A stretch of 64,000 bases of DNA from Mermis nigrescens. Lineage: Eukaryota; Nematoda; Enoplea; Mermithida; Mermithidae. Shown here piece after piece: positions 23,566 to 33,900 of the stretch. The stretch's first letter is position 1. Each line of letters starts with the position of its first letter. The stretch is taken from positions 62,001 to 126,000 of the forward strand of contig JAVLUZ010000172.1 in assembly GCA_036768485.1 (NCBI GenBank). The letters are read 5' to 3'. A program made the translations under genes and the position numbers. A model generated the notes under the pieces. The model searched no databases and was not told the DNA's origin. It was given only the letters and a program-made list of their open reading frames with translations.

Positions 23566-24292
23566 TTTAATTAGGGTTATGTGGTACTAAATTGGTGGCC
23601 CCTGCTGGTGCTAAAGTGGCCAATAATTGGCTGACTTGCCAGCCAGCTGAAAATCATGGCACACGCGCAAGGCCCAATTAAGCCCGTCTGCCTGCGACTG
23701 TGTCTTCTGCTCCAGCCTGCTGAGCCAAATTAAGTCCAAATTTTGTGAGTGTCACCGCCTTAAGGTCCCAGCAGCATCAGCACCTGAGCTTGATGGACAG
23801 TGCTGTGGCGGCCATGATGTGCAGGTAGACACAACCATTCAGGTCTTATCAGTGTGGTACTGTAAAATTCCTTTTCTCAAAATGAATAATTATTCATCCA
23901 TTTAATGACTCAGTAATCATTAATCATTAGTGAATATTATTGTATTTGTACAATGCCTGTCTCAGTTTTATATCCTGAAAGTCATGATAGACATGAAGGA
24001 AATGAACAATAAGTATAAGTTAGATATAAATAGATTTAATCTTGAGATATTATCTTCAGCCAACATTAAAAATGGGTATATACAGTTAATTTATGAGGTT
24101 ATTGTGGATCTAGGAGCTGTTCATTCCTTGTAGAACAATTAAAAAATCAAAGAGTCATGAATGATTTATTATTATCTCAACACAGACAAAATACCCATCT
24201 AGGAACTGTAGTGTATACTCTCAATTAATAACATAGCAAGATCATTCTTACCATTTCATTGCTACAATTAACATTCAGGTAAAATATATATG
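23566..24292. other. Nuclear-like island inside the mitochondrial block
   Basis: Composition changes sharply: 23585-23850 is GC-rich (for example GGTGGCCCCTGCTGGTGC) and unlike any mitochondrial part here. 23880-24290 is ordinary AT-rich sequence. No mitochondrial gene is visible. It separates the minus-strand modules from the plus-strand modules. Confidence 0.7.
24030..24133 (+). pseudogene. Retropepsin-like remnant (tentative)
   Basis: The frame ending at 24133 reads ANIKNGYIQLIYEVIVDLGAVHSL-stop (given here only up to the motif). VDLGAVHSL resembles the LTR-retrotransposon protease motif D-T/S-G-A-x-H-S with the Thr replaced by Leu. It is a short dead fragment at best. Confidence 0.3.
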
Positions 24293-24717
24293 CATTTCCT
24301 GAATCTAGAAATAGTTTATTTAATGGGAGTGTTAGAAATTATTCTAGTATTAATAATGGGACATTTTTTTCAACCAATAATTTTAGTGAGGCATATTCAG
24401 TTAATAATTCTACTGATTTTAGAACTTTATTAGAAAAAAGGATACTTGAAAATTTAGTTGATGCTACTAGTGGTTTTATTATAAGAGATAAAGATTGGTA
24501 TAAAGCTAATTGTATGACTATACCTAGATATTGTGAATATGGGGAGATTCCTAAATCTCTTCCAGAGCCTTATTCTTTTATTTCTAATCCAGAAAAGTGA
24601 TCTTCTGCAATGATAAATGATACTGGAGGTTTACGGGATTTTATAATGAGTGGAAGAGATTCTAAATATCTTCCATTAGTTAAGGCTTATGATTCACAAT
24701 TTCCTGATTTAAAATAG
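24293..24717 (+). pseudogene. ORF_A, 5'-truncated plus-strand copy
   Basis: From TTTCCTGAATCTAG on, identical or nearly so to ORF_A through the TAG at 24715-24717. The N-terminal helix and upstream box are absent; the homology starts at the edge of the nuclear-like island. It has lost its start and membrane anchor. Confidence 0.85.
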
Positions 24718-25072
24718 AATTTTAATCTTTAGATTTTAGATTTAATTTATTTAAAGAATTTTGACTTACCATCTTAATTGTAATTTCTTTTAAAGGAATT
24801 ACAAGAAGTTACTATTATTTAAATCAAATAATTTTATCACTTATAAATATAGTTCAAAAACAAGGGTAGGAGACGGGATTCCATTTCTATAATCCTCCCC
24901 GTGTTCATATAGCTCAGCCATTTACAATCATATTTTATATTCAGTTTTAGGAATAAAATCATAATTTACTAAAGGATATCTTAACCCTGCCCTTGCAATA
25001 AAGATAGAGATATGACATGCAATATAAATTGATGTACAAATAAATGAATTGAAAGTTATTTTTTAATTTTTA
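24718..25072 (+). other. Spacer 3' of ORF_A
   Basis: Diverged version of the ORF_A to junction-box spacer seen inverted at 19490-19798. No ORF. Confidence 0.7.
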
Positions 25073-25115
25073 TTTTATCTTAAAAGGATAATGATGAATT
25101 TCATCTCTATAAAAA
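25073..25115 (+). other. Junction box 5' of rrnL (plus module)
   Basis: TTTATCTTAAAAGGATAATG then ATGAATTTCATCTCTATAAAA. Forward orientation relative to rrnL, same relative place as 19444-19490. Confidence 0.85.
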
Positions 25116-25674
25116 CGTAAAGTACAATTTAATTTGAAATTAAATATATTAATTATATGAAAATCTACTAAATCAATCTAATATATTCAAATCCCTCTCA
25201 TGGAATTAAATCACATTAAAAGAATTACAATATTTTATCTTAAATTTAAACCCACATAAATTAAACATAAAAAGTATAATTCTCAAGTTAAAATTTAAAG
25301 TATAGACTAAATTTCAAGTCATAAGACCCATAATCTTAAAATTTCCTACTTTGAATATATAAATTATACTTTATTTTTAAAATTTCAAATATTTAAACTT
25401 GCTGCATTAAAAATAATAATCTCCGAACACGATAAGTGGTTGTCAGAGCTATATAATAGTTGTAGATGAGACAGTTCTTAAAAATGAAATTCCTCTATTA
25501 TCAAAAATAGGATTAGAATTAAAAGAATAATGTTCTACAATTTCAAATTGAGTTGATTACAGTTGAGAATATTAGAACCCTGCACAACCAAATGAAGATA
25601 TTACTTTCAAAATAAGAAACATAGCAACCCCATAAAATAGTGGTTAACACTATACATTTAAGTGATATGTTTTT
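25116..25674 (+). rRNA. rrnL: Candidate rrnL 5' segment (plus module)
   Basis: Aligns over most of its length with the inverse of 19061-19443 but with many substitutions and small insertions. The order box, this segment, box, rrnL 3' part is kept. Assignment to rrnL rests on position only. Confidence 0.45.
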
Positions 25675-25722
25675 ATTTTATCTTAAAAGGATAATGATGA
25701 ATTTCATCTCTCTAAAAATTTT
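25675..25722 (+). other. Junction box inside rrnL (plus module)
   Basis: Full-consensus copy of the box between rrnL segments. Confidence 0.88.
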
Positions 25723-26094
25723 ATTAATTATTGATTTTTTCTGGTGAATTTGAATCTATTTAAAATAAATAAAATATTATAATAGAAATTTAAATACTGA
25801 TATAAATAAGAATCTATTTTATTTGATTTTACAATTATATTGAAAGGATGAAAAACCTTAATTTAAAATTTATCTATTTTATTAAGGTTTAAAGTCAATT
25901 TTAAACTTCATTTTAATCATAAACTTAATAAATTATTATATGATAGAATTAGTATTAATCTATATTAATATTATTTTACTCAAGGGAGTAATAAATGTTT
26001 ATCAAAAACATTTTTAAAAAGGCTTTTAATAATATCTGTTCAATGAAAATTTTTAATAATAGTTTTAGCGTGATTACTCTAAGGTAGCAAAAAT
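25723..26094 (+). rRNA. rrnL: Partial rrnL 3'-part copy, broken off
   Basis: Matches the first 370 nt of 26482-27391 and breaks at GTAGCAAAA in domain IV, then runs into the scrambled segment. Confidence 0.85.
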
Positions 26095-26162
26095 TTTTAA
26101 TATTATTTTACTCAAGGGAGTAATAAATGTTTATCAAAAACATTTTTAAAAAACTATTATTA

Positions 26163-26253
26163 AAAATTTTTAAGCAAATATAATTAAAAGGATAATGATG
26201 AATTTCATCTAAATTCATCATTATCCTTTTAATTATATTTGCATAAAAATTTT
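26163..26253. repeat. Palindrome 1, about 43-bp arms
   Basis: Inverted arms with one mismatch around a 5-base centre (CATCT). The arms contain the junction-box core in both orientations, so the palindrome looks like two boxes joined head to head. Confidence 0.93.
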
Positions 26254-26285
26254 AAGCAAATATAATCCTATACATAATATAATTA

Positions 26286-26347
26286 TTAATATACCTTATA
26301 AGGGTTAAGATATTCTAGAATATCTTAACCCTTATAAGGTATATTAA
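26286..26347. repeat. Palindrome 2, perfect 31-bp arms, no spacer
   Basis: A 62-bp perfect palindrome centred on TTCT|AGAA (26316/26317). The arm includes the rrnS-derived TATACCTTATAAGG. A spacer-free perfect palindrome is typical of a fold-back end or template switch. Confidence 0.95.
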
Positions 26348-26433
26348 GATTTTCTTGAAGTTTTTCATTTTTAAGGAAATAAAAAAAGGAAGATTTTATT
26401 TTAAGTTTAAAATAATTTATTTCTTAAATGGGT

Positions 26434-26481
26434 ATTTTATCTTAAAAGGATAATGATGAATTTCATCTCTCTAAAAATTTT
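26434..26481 (+). other. Junction box before the complete rrnL 3' part
   Basis: Full-consensus box, repeating 25675-25722, immediately upstream of the second rrnL 3' copy. Confidence 0.88.
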
Positions 26482-27391
26482 ATTAATTATTGATTTTTTC
26501 TGGTGAATTTGAATCTATTTAAAATAAATAAAATATTATAATAGAAATTTAAATACTGATATAAATAAGAATCTATTTTATTTGATTTTACAATTATATT
26601 GAAAGGATGAAAAATCTTAATTTAAAATTTATCTATTTTATTAAAGTTTAAAGTCAATTTTAAACTTCATTTTAATCATAAACTTAATAAATTATTATAT
26701 GATAGAATTAGTATTAATCTATATTAATATTATTTTACTCAAGGGAGTAATAAATGTTTATCAAAAACATTTTTAAAAAGGCTTTTAATAATATCTGTTC
26801 AATGAAAATTTTTAATAATAGTTTTAGCGTGATTACTCTAAGGTAGCAAAATCCATAGGCCTCTAATTAAGGTCTTGTCTGAAGGTATAATATTACTTTA
26901 TCTATAATTATATTAAATAAAGAATTTAATTAAGATTTGAAAATAAATCTGTTGAGATCTCCACGAGAAGACCCTAAGATTTTATTTTAAGTTTAAAATA
27001 ATTTAATTTGGGAAATTTATTTAGTCTAAAAAATTAAAATCATTTTAATAAAAATACCTTAGGGATAACAGCTTAGAAATCTATTAATTCAAATTATTAG
27101 AGTAATATGACCTCGATGTTGATTTTATTAAATTTAAATAAAATAAGATTTAAAATTTAAGACTGTTCGTCTTAAAAGATAATGAATTGAGTTAAAAACA
27201 CTGTAAAGTAGTTTGGTTTCTATGGGATCTTTTATTAATATAATTCTTTTAGTACGAAAGGATCAAAGAATTTTTAGATTATTTTAGTATAAGAATACAT
27301 TACTTTTAGAAAGTAAAAATAAAACATAATTTATTATAAAGGGATCATTTTTATCAAAACAAAGAAATTAATTTTATAAGTAAAGAATCAT
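26482..27391 (+). rRNA. rrnL: Large-subunit rRNA, 3' part (plus module)
   Basis: Complete 3' part with CTCTAAGGTAGCAAAATCC, CACGAGAAGACCCTAAG at about 26962, TTAGGGATAACAG at about 27059 and AGTACGAAAGGATC at 27251. Very close to the minus-strand copies, with scattered differences. Confidence 0.93.
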
Positions 27392-27440
27392 AAAATTTTT
27401 AGAGAGATGAAATTCATCATTATCCTTTTAAGATAAAATA
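27392..27440 (-). other. Junction box 3' of rrnL (plus module)
   Basis: Reverse-orientation box directly after rrnL and before ORF_B, the same relative place and orientation as at 18059-18107. Confidence 0.88.
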
Positions 27441-27467
27441 ACCATTTAAGAATTAGATCTGTCTCAA

Positions 27468-27953
27468 ATGATAATATATAGGATCCTATATGGGTCCCTT
27501 ATATTTATTATGTTAGCAAAGGTAATAATAACCTTCCCTGAAACTAGGGAAGGTTATTTAATGGAAATTTTAGTAATTATTCTAGTAATATTAATAATGG
27601 AACATATTTTCCTAATAATAATTTTAATGAGACATATTCATTTAGTAATAATTCTACTAATAGTAGAACTTTTTTAGAAAGAAGGGTAGTTGAAGGGTTA
27701 ATTGATAGGGATTTTATTATAACATATAAGGATTGATATAAATCTTCTTGTATAGCTATTCCAAGTTTTTGTGAGCATGAAGAGATTCCTAAACCTTTTC
27801 AGAGCCTTATTCTATTATTTCAACTCCAGAAAAATGACCTTCCGCTATGGCTAATAATACGGGAGGTTTCCGAGATTTTATGACGAATAAAAAGATTCTA
27901 AATATCTTCCATTCATTAATGCTCATAATTCACAATTTCCTGATTTAAAATAG
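27468..27953 (+). pseudogene. ORF_B, fuller but frameshifted ORF_A paralogue
   Basis: Begins ATG with YSILYGSL and AKVMMTFPET, aligning with the ORF_A N-terminus. After a one-base deletion the frame continues LFNGNFSNYSS, NETYSFSNNST, KDWYKSSC and EHEEIPKPF. After a second shift it reads EPYS, PEKWPSAMANNTGG, and after a third it ends NSQFPDLK-TAG. Divergence from ORF_A is considerable, yet substitutions keep the protein pattern, so selection on the protein is plausible before decay. The main frame printed by simple translation (rich in Ile/Leu) is an artefact of the first shift. Confidence 0.8.
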
Positions 27954-28330
27954 TATTTCAATCTTAAAATTTTATGTTAATCAATTTTAAATGCGATTTA
28001 TTTTCAATGGGTGTATAATTATTTTATGATGAAAAAGATTCTTTTTATTTCAAATTCTGCTTTATAATTTTTAATAAAAATATTCTCTTTAAGATTAAAA
28101 ATTTTATGACTATAATCTAATTTATAAATGCCTAGCATAGCTATAATAATGGGAAAGTAAAAGGTTTAAAGCCCTTGGAGATTGTCAATCTCCTAAATTG
28201 AATTAAGTAAATTTTACATTGCTTTTGGAGAGCAAAAGATATAAATTCAAATATCTCTTAAAAATAAATCTTTTTGCTTAATCTTTTAATTTTAACTTGA
28301 GAATTATACTTTTATTTTATTAAAATCCAT
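27954..28330 (+). other. tRNA-like hairpin block (plus module)
   Basis: Contains GGAGATT-GTC-AATCTCC, an AAGG-TTTAAAGC-CCTT loop that could be tRNA-Leu(UAA), CTTTT-GGAGAGC-AAAAG, and a minus-strand trnK-like arm near 28090. No complete cloverleaf could be confirmed by eye. It lies between ORF_B and rrnS as in the minus modules. Confidence 0.45.
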
Positions 28331-28968
28331 CTATAAGGTTTGAGGATTGAATTTTAAGCAATTTACTTTAACTTAGACATAATTATACTTGCTAAAAACA
28401 GTGCCAGAAGCATCGGTTACGCTTTTAGTTTTAAAAGTTTTCACTCTATTAAAAAGGTGTAGGAATTCATTTCAATTAAAATAAGATCTTTAGTAAAATA
28501 GAAATTATTTGAAATAAAAACATATCTTTTTTAAAAAATGGTTAAATGACAAGGATTGGATACCCTAATAATCATTTATAAAATTCATGAGGAGTAAAAT
28601 AGAATTTAAACCCGATTAAGTTGGCAGAAATTGATATTGCTTGGGATCTTTGAGATATAAAAGATACTCCACACTTTGATCTTAATTTTTATTCTAGTAT
28701 AGCCGAAATACATGTGATATTGTCACAGAGGTAAGATTTTGCTTAATTTTCAGGTCTTTATAAGGTATATTAAGATTTTCTTGAAGTTTATTTTATAGAA
28801 ATGAATAATTATTTAACAATAATTTTTAATAAAACTAAGTAGTAAAATTTAATCAATTTAAAAAATTTGAACATTAACCTTAATTTGGTACAAATTGCCC
28901 GTCACCTGAGTTTCATATCTGAGAAAGTCGTAGCAGAGTAGGCTTACTGGAAAGTGAGCCTAAATAAA
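28331..28968 (+). rRNA. rrnS: Small-subunit rRNA (plus module)
   Basis: Complete 12S gene. GTGCCAGAAGCATCGGTTAC is at 28401, ACAAGGATTGGATACCCTAA at 28549, TTGCCCGTCACCTGAG at about 28895 and AAGTCGTAGCAGAGTAG at about 28925. It ends at the first base of trnK. The 5' end is estimated. Short overall, as in nematodes. Confidence 0.93.
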
Positions 28969-29022
28969 ATATAAATTAGATTATAGTCATAAGATTTTTA
29001 ATCTTAAAGAGAATATTTATAT
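28969..29022 (+). tRNA. trnK: tRNA-Lys (UUU), T-armless
   Basis: A perfect acceptor (ATATAAA with TTTATAT), a small D arm (AGATTATAGTCA), the anticodon arm TAAGA-TTTTTAA-TCTTA and a nine-base TV loop. Total 54 nt. This is the best-formed tRNA in the window and the strongest hint of a nematode mitochondrion. Confidence 0.85.
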
Positions 29023-29137
29023 CTGATTAATATTAAAAAATGATTACGTTATTTATAAATTTAAATTTTATGGAAGGTTTTATTAATGTGATTTAATTCC
29101 ATGAGTTTCATATAATTAATATATTTAATTAAAATAA

Positions 29138-29184
29138 AAAATTTTTAGAGAGGTGAGATTCATCATTATCCTTTTAAGATAAAA
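29138..29184 (-). other. Junction box after rrnS/trnK (plus module)
   Basis: Reverse-orientation box at the place where ORF_A would follow. Here unrelated spacer (29185-29350) follows instead. Confidence 0.85.
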
Positions 29185-29354
29185 GAACTATTAAAATATA
29201 ATCTTTGCTTGATCTTTTCCAAACTTTCTCTGGTTCTATCTTTATTTAAATATGGTGTCTTGAAAACTTACGGTCTTATTTAATTATATTTGCTTAATAC
29301 AATTTAATCCATAATCAATTTATAAATAATAATATTTCTCAACCTTCTTAATTT

Positions 29355-29782
29355 TATTTCCTTAAAAATAAAAAGAGATATTTGAATTTATATCTTTTGC
29401 TCTCCAAAAGCAATGTAAAATTTACTTAATTCAATTTAGGAGATTGACAATCTCCAAGAGCTTTAAACCTTTTACTTTCCCATTATTATAGCTATGCTAG
29501 GCATTTATAAATTAGATTATAGTCATAAGATTTTTAATCTTAAAAAGAATATTTATATTAAAAATTATAAAGCAGAATTTGAAATAAAAAGAAGCTTTTT
29601 CATCATATAATAATTATACACCCATTAAAAATAAATCGCATTTAAAATTGATTAACATAAAATTTTAAGATTAAAATACTATTTTAAATCAGGAAATTGT
29701 GAATTATAAGCATAAATTAATGGAAGATATTTAGAATCTTTTCCATTTATAATAAAATCTCGGAAACCTCCAGTAGTATCAA
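29355..29782 (-). repeat. Inverted copy of the ORF_B/tRNA-like block
   Basis: The reverse complement matches about 27875-28270. It forms an inverted repeat around rrnS/trnK and the box. It ends within ORF_B sequence (CGGAAACCTCCAGTA) at about 29782, which I take as the right edge of the mitochondrial block. Confidence 0.85.
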
Positions 29783-30150
29783 GCTCTGAGGTTCTCGCAA
29801 AAAAATGACAATAGACATTAGGGACAATACTTTTATTAAAAAATATTGATAATATAAACTTAAGTATAGCTGTTGTTGAGTTGACAACTAATTAGCTGTT
29901 GTATGGTCGATAACCTCACCTCTTTTTTGCCTCCACTAAATAAATAAAGCATATCACTTTGAGCACACTTTAAAAATCAGACAATAGAAGAAAAACTAAG
30001 GTGAACATAGGCGTTAAACGCAAACAATACTCCCCAAAGAGAAGAGGAGACTTGCAAAATGCACGACGAATGTCAGGCGCGATATACAATTTAGTACCTA
30101 CAGTAATTGAATAAATGGTAGCGCAGCACAGCGTGGAAGACTTAGAGCTT
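29783..30150. other. Nuclear flank, no gene recognised
   Basis: Composition returns to that of the right-hand nuclear DNA. No motif recognised. Confidence 0.55.
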
Positions 30151-30325
30151 TTGTCCGGCAGGTCGGACTAACCGGACTTAGTCCGACAAAAAAGGACTAG
30201 TCCTTTTCCGGACCAACGGTCGAAAAAAGACTAGGACTATAGTCCAAAGATTAAAGGACTTAGTCTGGACTATGTTTCCTGCTAGTTCTTAGTCGGACTT
30301 TTGCCAACGCTAGGTGGTGGTGATG
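30150..30325. repeat. AGTCC-rich repeat with GTTGGCAAAAGT end
   Basis: Dense alternation of GGACT and AGTCC words in both orientations, ending in ACTTTTGCCAACGCT. The end resembles those of the GGGTTA-rich elements at 44.6 and 49.5 kb (GTGTTGGCAAAGTTAG), so it may be a related fold-back element. Confidence 0.45.
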
Positions 30326-30689
30326 GTGGTGTACTTTTTTGTTAGACTTTTACAGAATTACAAGTTTGAAAACTTGTAGCTTCTAGCTAGACGATACCAA
30401 AAGCTAAAATATCCAGCTGTTGAAGCATGCATGATCTTGGGGCTTCGAGTTGGGTTGGGCAGTTTCGACCCCTCCCTCCTAATGAAACATCCTCCTCCCC
30501 GTCCCTAAGCAAAACAATTTCCGCAACGCAGAAAATGTTAATTCAAAACTGAACTTTTTTTGACTGTTTATATTTTGATCAATTTCGCTGAATTTTTCGT
30601 AGCACTTTTTTGTGTTTTTACCGTCTAGCACGGGAGAGCACCGTTTAAAACGCCAAAAATGATCTTTTTGAGCATATACATTTTTAGGT

Positions 30690-30820
30690 GTCACGACAAA
30701 ACGTCCCCGGACGAAACATTCCCAACAAAATGTGCCCAACAAATGTGCCCCCAAAACGTCCTACGCTATAACGTCCCTAGCAGAACGTCTCCATGACAAA
30801 ACGTCCCCCATAGCAAAACA
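30690..30820 (+). repeat. Cluster of AAACGTCCC-type words
   Basis: At least six near-copies of (A)AACGTCCC in 130 bp, with the same word inverted at about 31960 and near GGCGCC at 34.12-34.46 kb. These could be subterminal repeats of a DNA transposon spanning 30.7-34.46 kb. No transposase seen. Confidence 0.45.
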
Positions 30821-30999
30821 TATTTACATTGCACTATGCAGGGCCGTACGTAAGAGGGCGGGGGAACAGCCTCCCTTGACCAGAAAAAAATTGAAAGGCA
30901 AGATAATGCTCGGGAAAATCAAAAAACCGCTTGTTTTTGTCGTGAAATCTTTGAGTTTTCGGCGTTTTACGCCACATGTACAGTATTTTCCATAATTTT

Positions 31000-33900
31000 G
31001 GCACAAACGCGATCAAAAAAGACACTATTTAATATTTTATCCAGATGAAGCTAAATATATGAAATATTTTTTATTCATGTTTTATATCAATATTTTTAAC
31101 ATCTTTTTGTTTCTCAACAATGCCGAAGACTTTTTTGTTATTTTTGCTCGCCAAGTTATACCATGAAACGCATTAGCAATGCTAACGTGCGACGCGGTTA
31201 ACTTTACGATTAATTTTATTTAATTTAAGTTCTTGGCAGCGTTGTGAAAGATTAGAATAAAAGATAATAAGATAAGAATTAAATCATAAATTGTAGTCAT
31301 ATTGTGCTAAATCTAATCTATTACACTAGATGCGCCTCTAAAATAGCTACAAAAAAGAGTGCTATGGGCCCAATTGGGGACGAATATTAGTCCAAATTAA
31401 TGGATTTTCCTCAAAAAGATAAAGCTAAGATTTTCCGAAAAAATGCCAGACTTATTTCAACTCAATATAAGTCAATCCCACTAATCAAATTTGTTTTGTG
31501 AGAGCAGAAAACTTAACTCTTTCCTTATCATTTACAAAACTAGTGTCTGATCAATGTACGATAGGATATTTGAATTTTTCATTGTTCATTCTCACACACT
31601 TATTAATGTAATCAGTGCCTGATTTCCGCTAATTCGCTCTTTTTTTGGATCTGACTACAGCTGGCATTGTATCCATTATAAAATCACTTTTTCTCTCAAT
31701 TTGTGCTTTCGATATGTGATTAACTATTTATTTTTTTAATTTTTTACTTTACAAGTCATGCTCAATGTTGTTTTTAGCTTTTAATTTGGTAATCGATATG
31801 CAGCATGCAAGTATTTATTGAGACAAATTTATATTTTTTGATAGATTTTTCGTATTTTTTGCAGCAATAGCTGCACTGCTTTATTAGCAAGTGTAATAAA
31901 CAGAACAGGATACAATAATCGTGATATTCATGATATTTCGTTAATTTTTAAAAGATCAGGGACGTTTTGCTCGGGACTTCTCGTCGTAGACTCCATTTTT
32001 GTGAGCCCAAAAGAAACTTTAGGAAATACAAGTCCATAATACTTATCAGTTTTGCCGGGTTTCTACTCGGTTGATCAGTTCTAATTATCGTCACGTGTAC
32101 AGTAAAAATTAACTTAAAAAACGTGTGCTTGAATAGCATGCGCCATGTGGCGCAGTTATGCATTCATCTTCGTATTTATCATGCCAAAAAGTATAATGTA
32201 TTAAAATATCTCCTACAATCGGGATTTGACGTAAAACTTTTCGAAACTGTTACTAAAATTCTACTAATTTATGCAAATTTTAATTAATAAGGCGAAAATT
32301 ATTCTTCAAAAATCGAAGGTTTTCTGTGTCTAAATAGGGCTATAGATGCACAGCTTGGATGGTCCAGGGCAGAGGCGAATTTGAGGAGGCGGCCGCCCCC
32401 TTCCAACCATTGGCCCATAATAGTAAGCGAGATAAAGATAGGATACATGACTTACAACGATTTTTTGGCCGCCAGTGAAAATAATTTCTCAAAATTTTCC
32501 AGCGCATCGTGCCGGATAATACAAATTACTGACATTTATTTAGCTTTCTTGGAGGTCTATAATCCATATTTTTGCTCAAGGAATAGGTTTTAGGTTTTTA
32601 ACGGTTTGTAAGAGCAGAAACAGCTATTTAAGCAATTTTTTCGATTTTCAAACATAATTTTTTCGAATTTCTCGACGCTATGCATCGATTGCTACAAAAA
32701 CAGCAAATAGAGCCTTAATTTAAGCTTCTTAACGGTTTTCCGCTATAATCTCACACATTTTCCGGCGCTTCGCGCCAGAATTTCGCTAAAGTCAACGAGA
32801 TGTAAAAGTAACGCCGAAAAATGCTATTCCGCAAGTATTTTTTCCTTCAAAATAGTCCTGAAAAGTAATGATTTTTAGCTTCAAATCATTCTGAAGCATT
32901 TTCGTAGAAAATGTTGCTTTTAATTTTGCTTTCTTATCCTAGAAATAATTTAGGGCTATTCTCAATTCAAATTCTATTCACAGTAGAGATTAGCCCTAGC
33001 CTTTCAAATTGTCAACTTAAAAAAGCCGAAAATTAAACCCGCATTTTCAATTCGGAAAATTCTAAATCGATTTCAACAGATTGATTTTATACATTTTTTC
33101 TCATGTCTAATTTTTCCTGATTCTTGATTTTCCGAGTTTTTAAACCCCAGTGTTCTCATACTTATGATGTTTTGGAAAAATTTCAAATGCTTGATCAATT
33201 TAGTTCTTGTTTTTATCATATCCAGTGACTAATTCTTTTCCATACTATTTTTAGCTGATTTTCCAAATGAATTTTCTAAGTTCGACTTTTTATAGTAAAA
33301 AAAAAATTAAAATTAAACCCGCATATTTAATTGAGGGGCAAGGCAGTTCATACAATTTTAGAAATTAAAATTAATCTTGGAGGTACAAAAGCTTTTAAAG
33401 GTTAGAAAATGACTGAAGAGTTTATGGTAGGGTCAGAACACTTTTTTTCGGCGTTTATCCCAGCTCCATTTAATCATTGGAATCGAAAAATTGCGAATAA
33501 TTGAGAAATACTTCAGGAACGAAATTAGCTTTTTTCCTGTGTCTGACAGTTTCATCCAGCCAGACTCATAAACTCCCGAAATCAGAATAAAACGAAAATT
33601 GAAAAAAAGGAAAATCAAGGATCTGCTCTACTAAGAAGATAGATAAGCTCATGATACAACCAGAAAAGAACAGCAACAAATTTTTGAGCTCTGATGGCAA
33701 CATAATCGAAAAAACCGAGTTAAAGGTCAAAAATTCAATTCAGGAGGGACCTGCTGGATGTCGCAGGTCCTAATCCCCCTCCCCAGATCCGCGTTTGCGT
33801 GGGTTCGACCCCCAAGACCTGCATATCCCATTTTTCATTGTTCCCAGTACTTCGATATCAAAAATATTTCTTCAAAATGCTTTAGACCACAAAGTTTTTT

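Larger units (their letters stand above)
26095..26433. repeat. Scrambled rRNA/box segment with two palindromes
   Basis: Short pieces of rrnL and rrnS are shuffled here. 26098-26153 repeats the sequence at 25966-26020, pieces of junction box appear in both orientations, and an rrnS piece (CCTTATAAGGTATATTAAG) is present. Probably the product of template switching or end joining. Confidence 0.8.

Noticed and set aside
23930..24133. Independent 67-residue gene in the island
   Set aside because: Only the last residues resemble a protease motif, and the rest has no support; kept only as a remnant call.
27468..27677. A 69-residue Ile/Leu-rich frame that looks like a membrane protein
   Set aside because: Only its first 25 residues are in the ORF_B frame. 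After a one-base deletion the rest is an out-of-frame reading of the Asn-rich sequence.
16433..29184. CRISPR-like array from the recurring box
   Set aside because: The box copies are far apart, in both orientations, with genes rather than uniform spacers between them.
10240..29782. Cnidarian-type linear mtDNA with extra ORFs
   Set aside because: AGA falls at conserved Ser positions in nad5 and truncated tRNAs are present; cnidarians read AGA as Arg and keep very few tRNAs.
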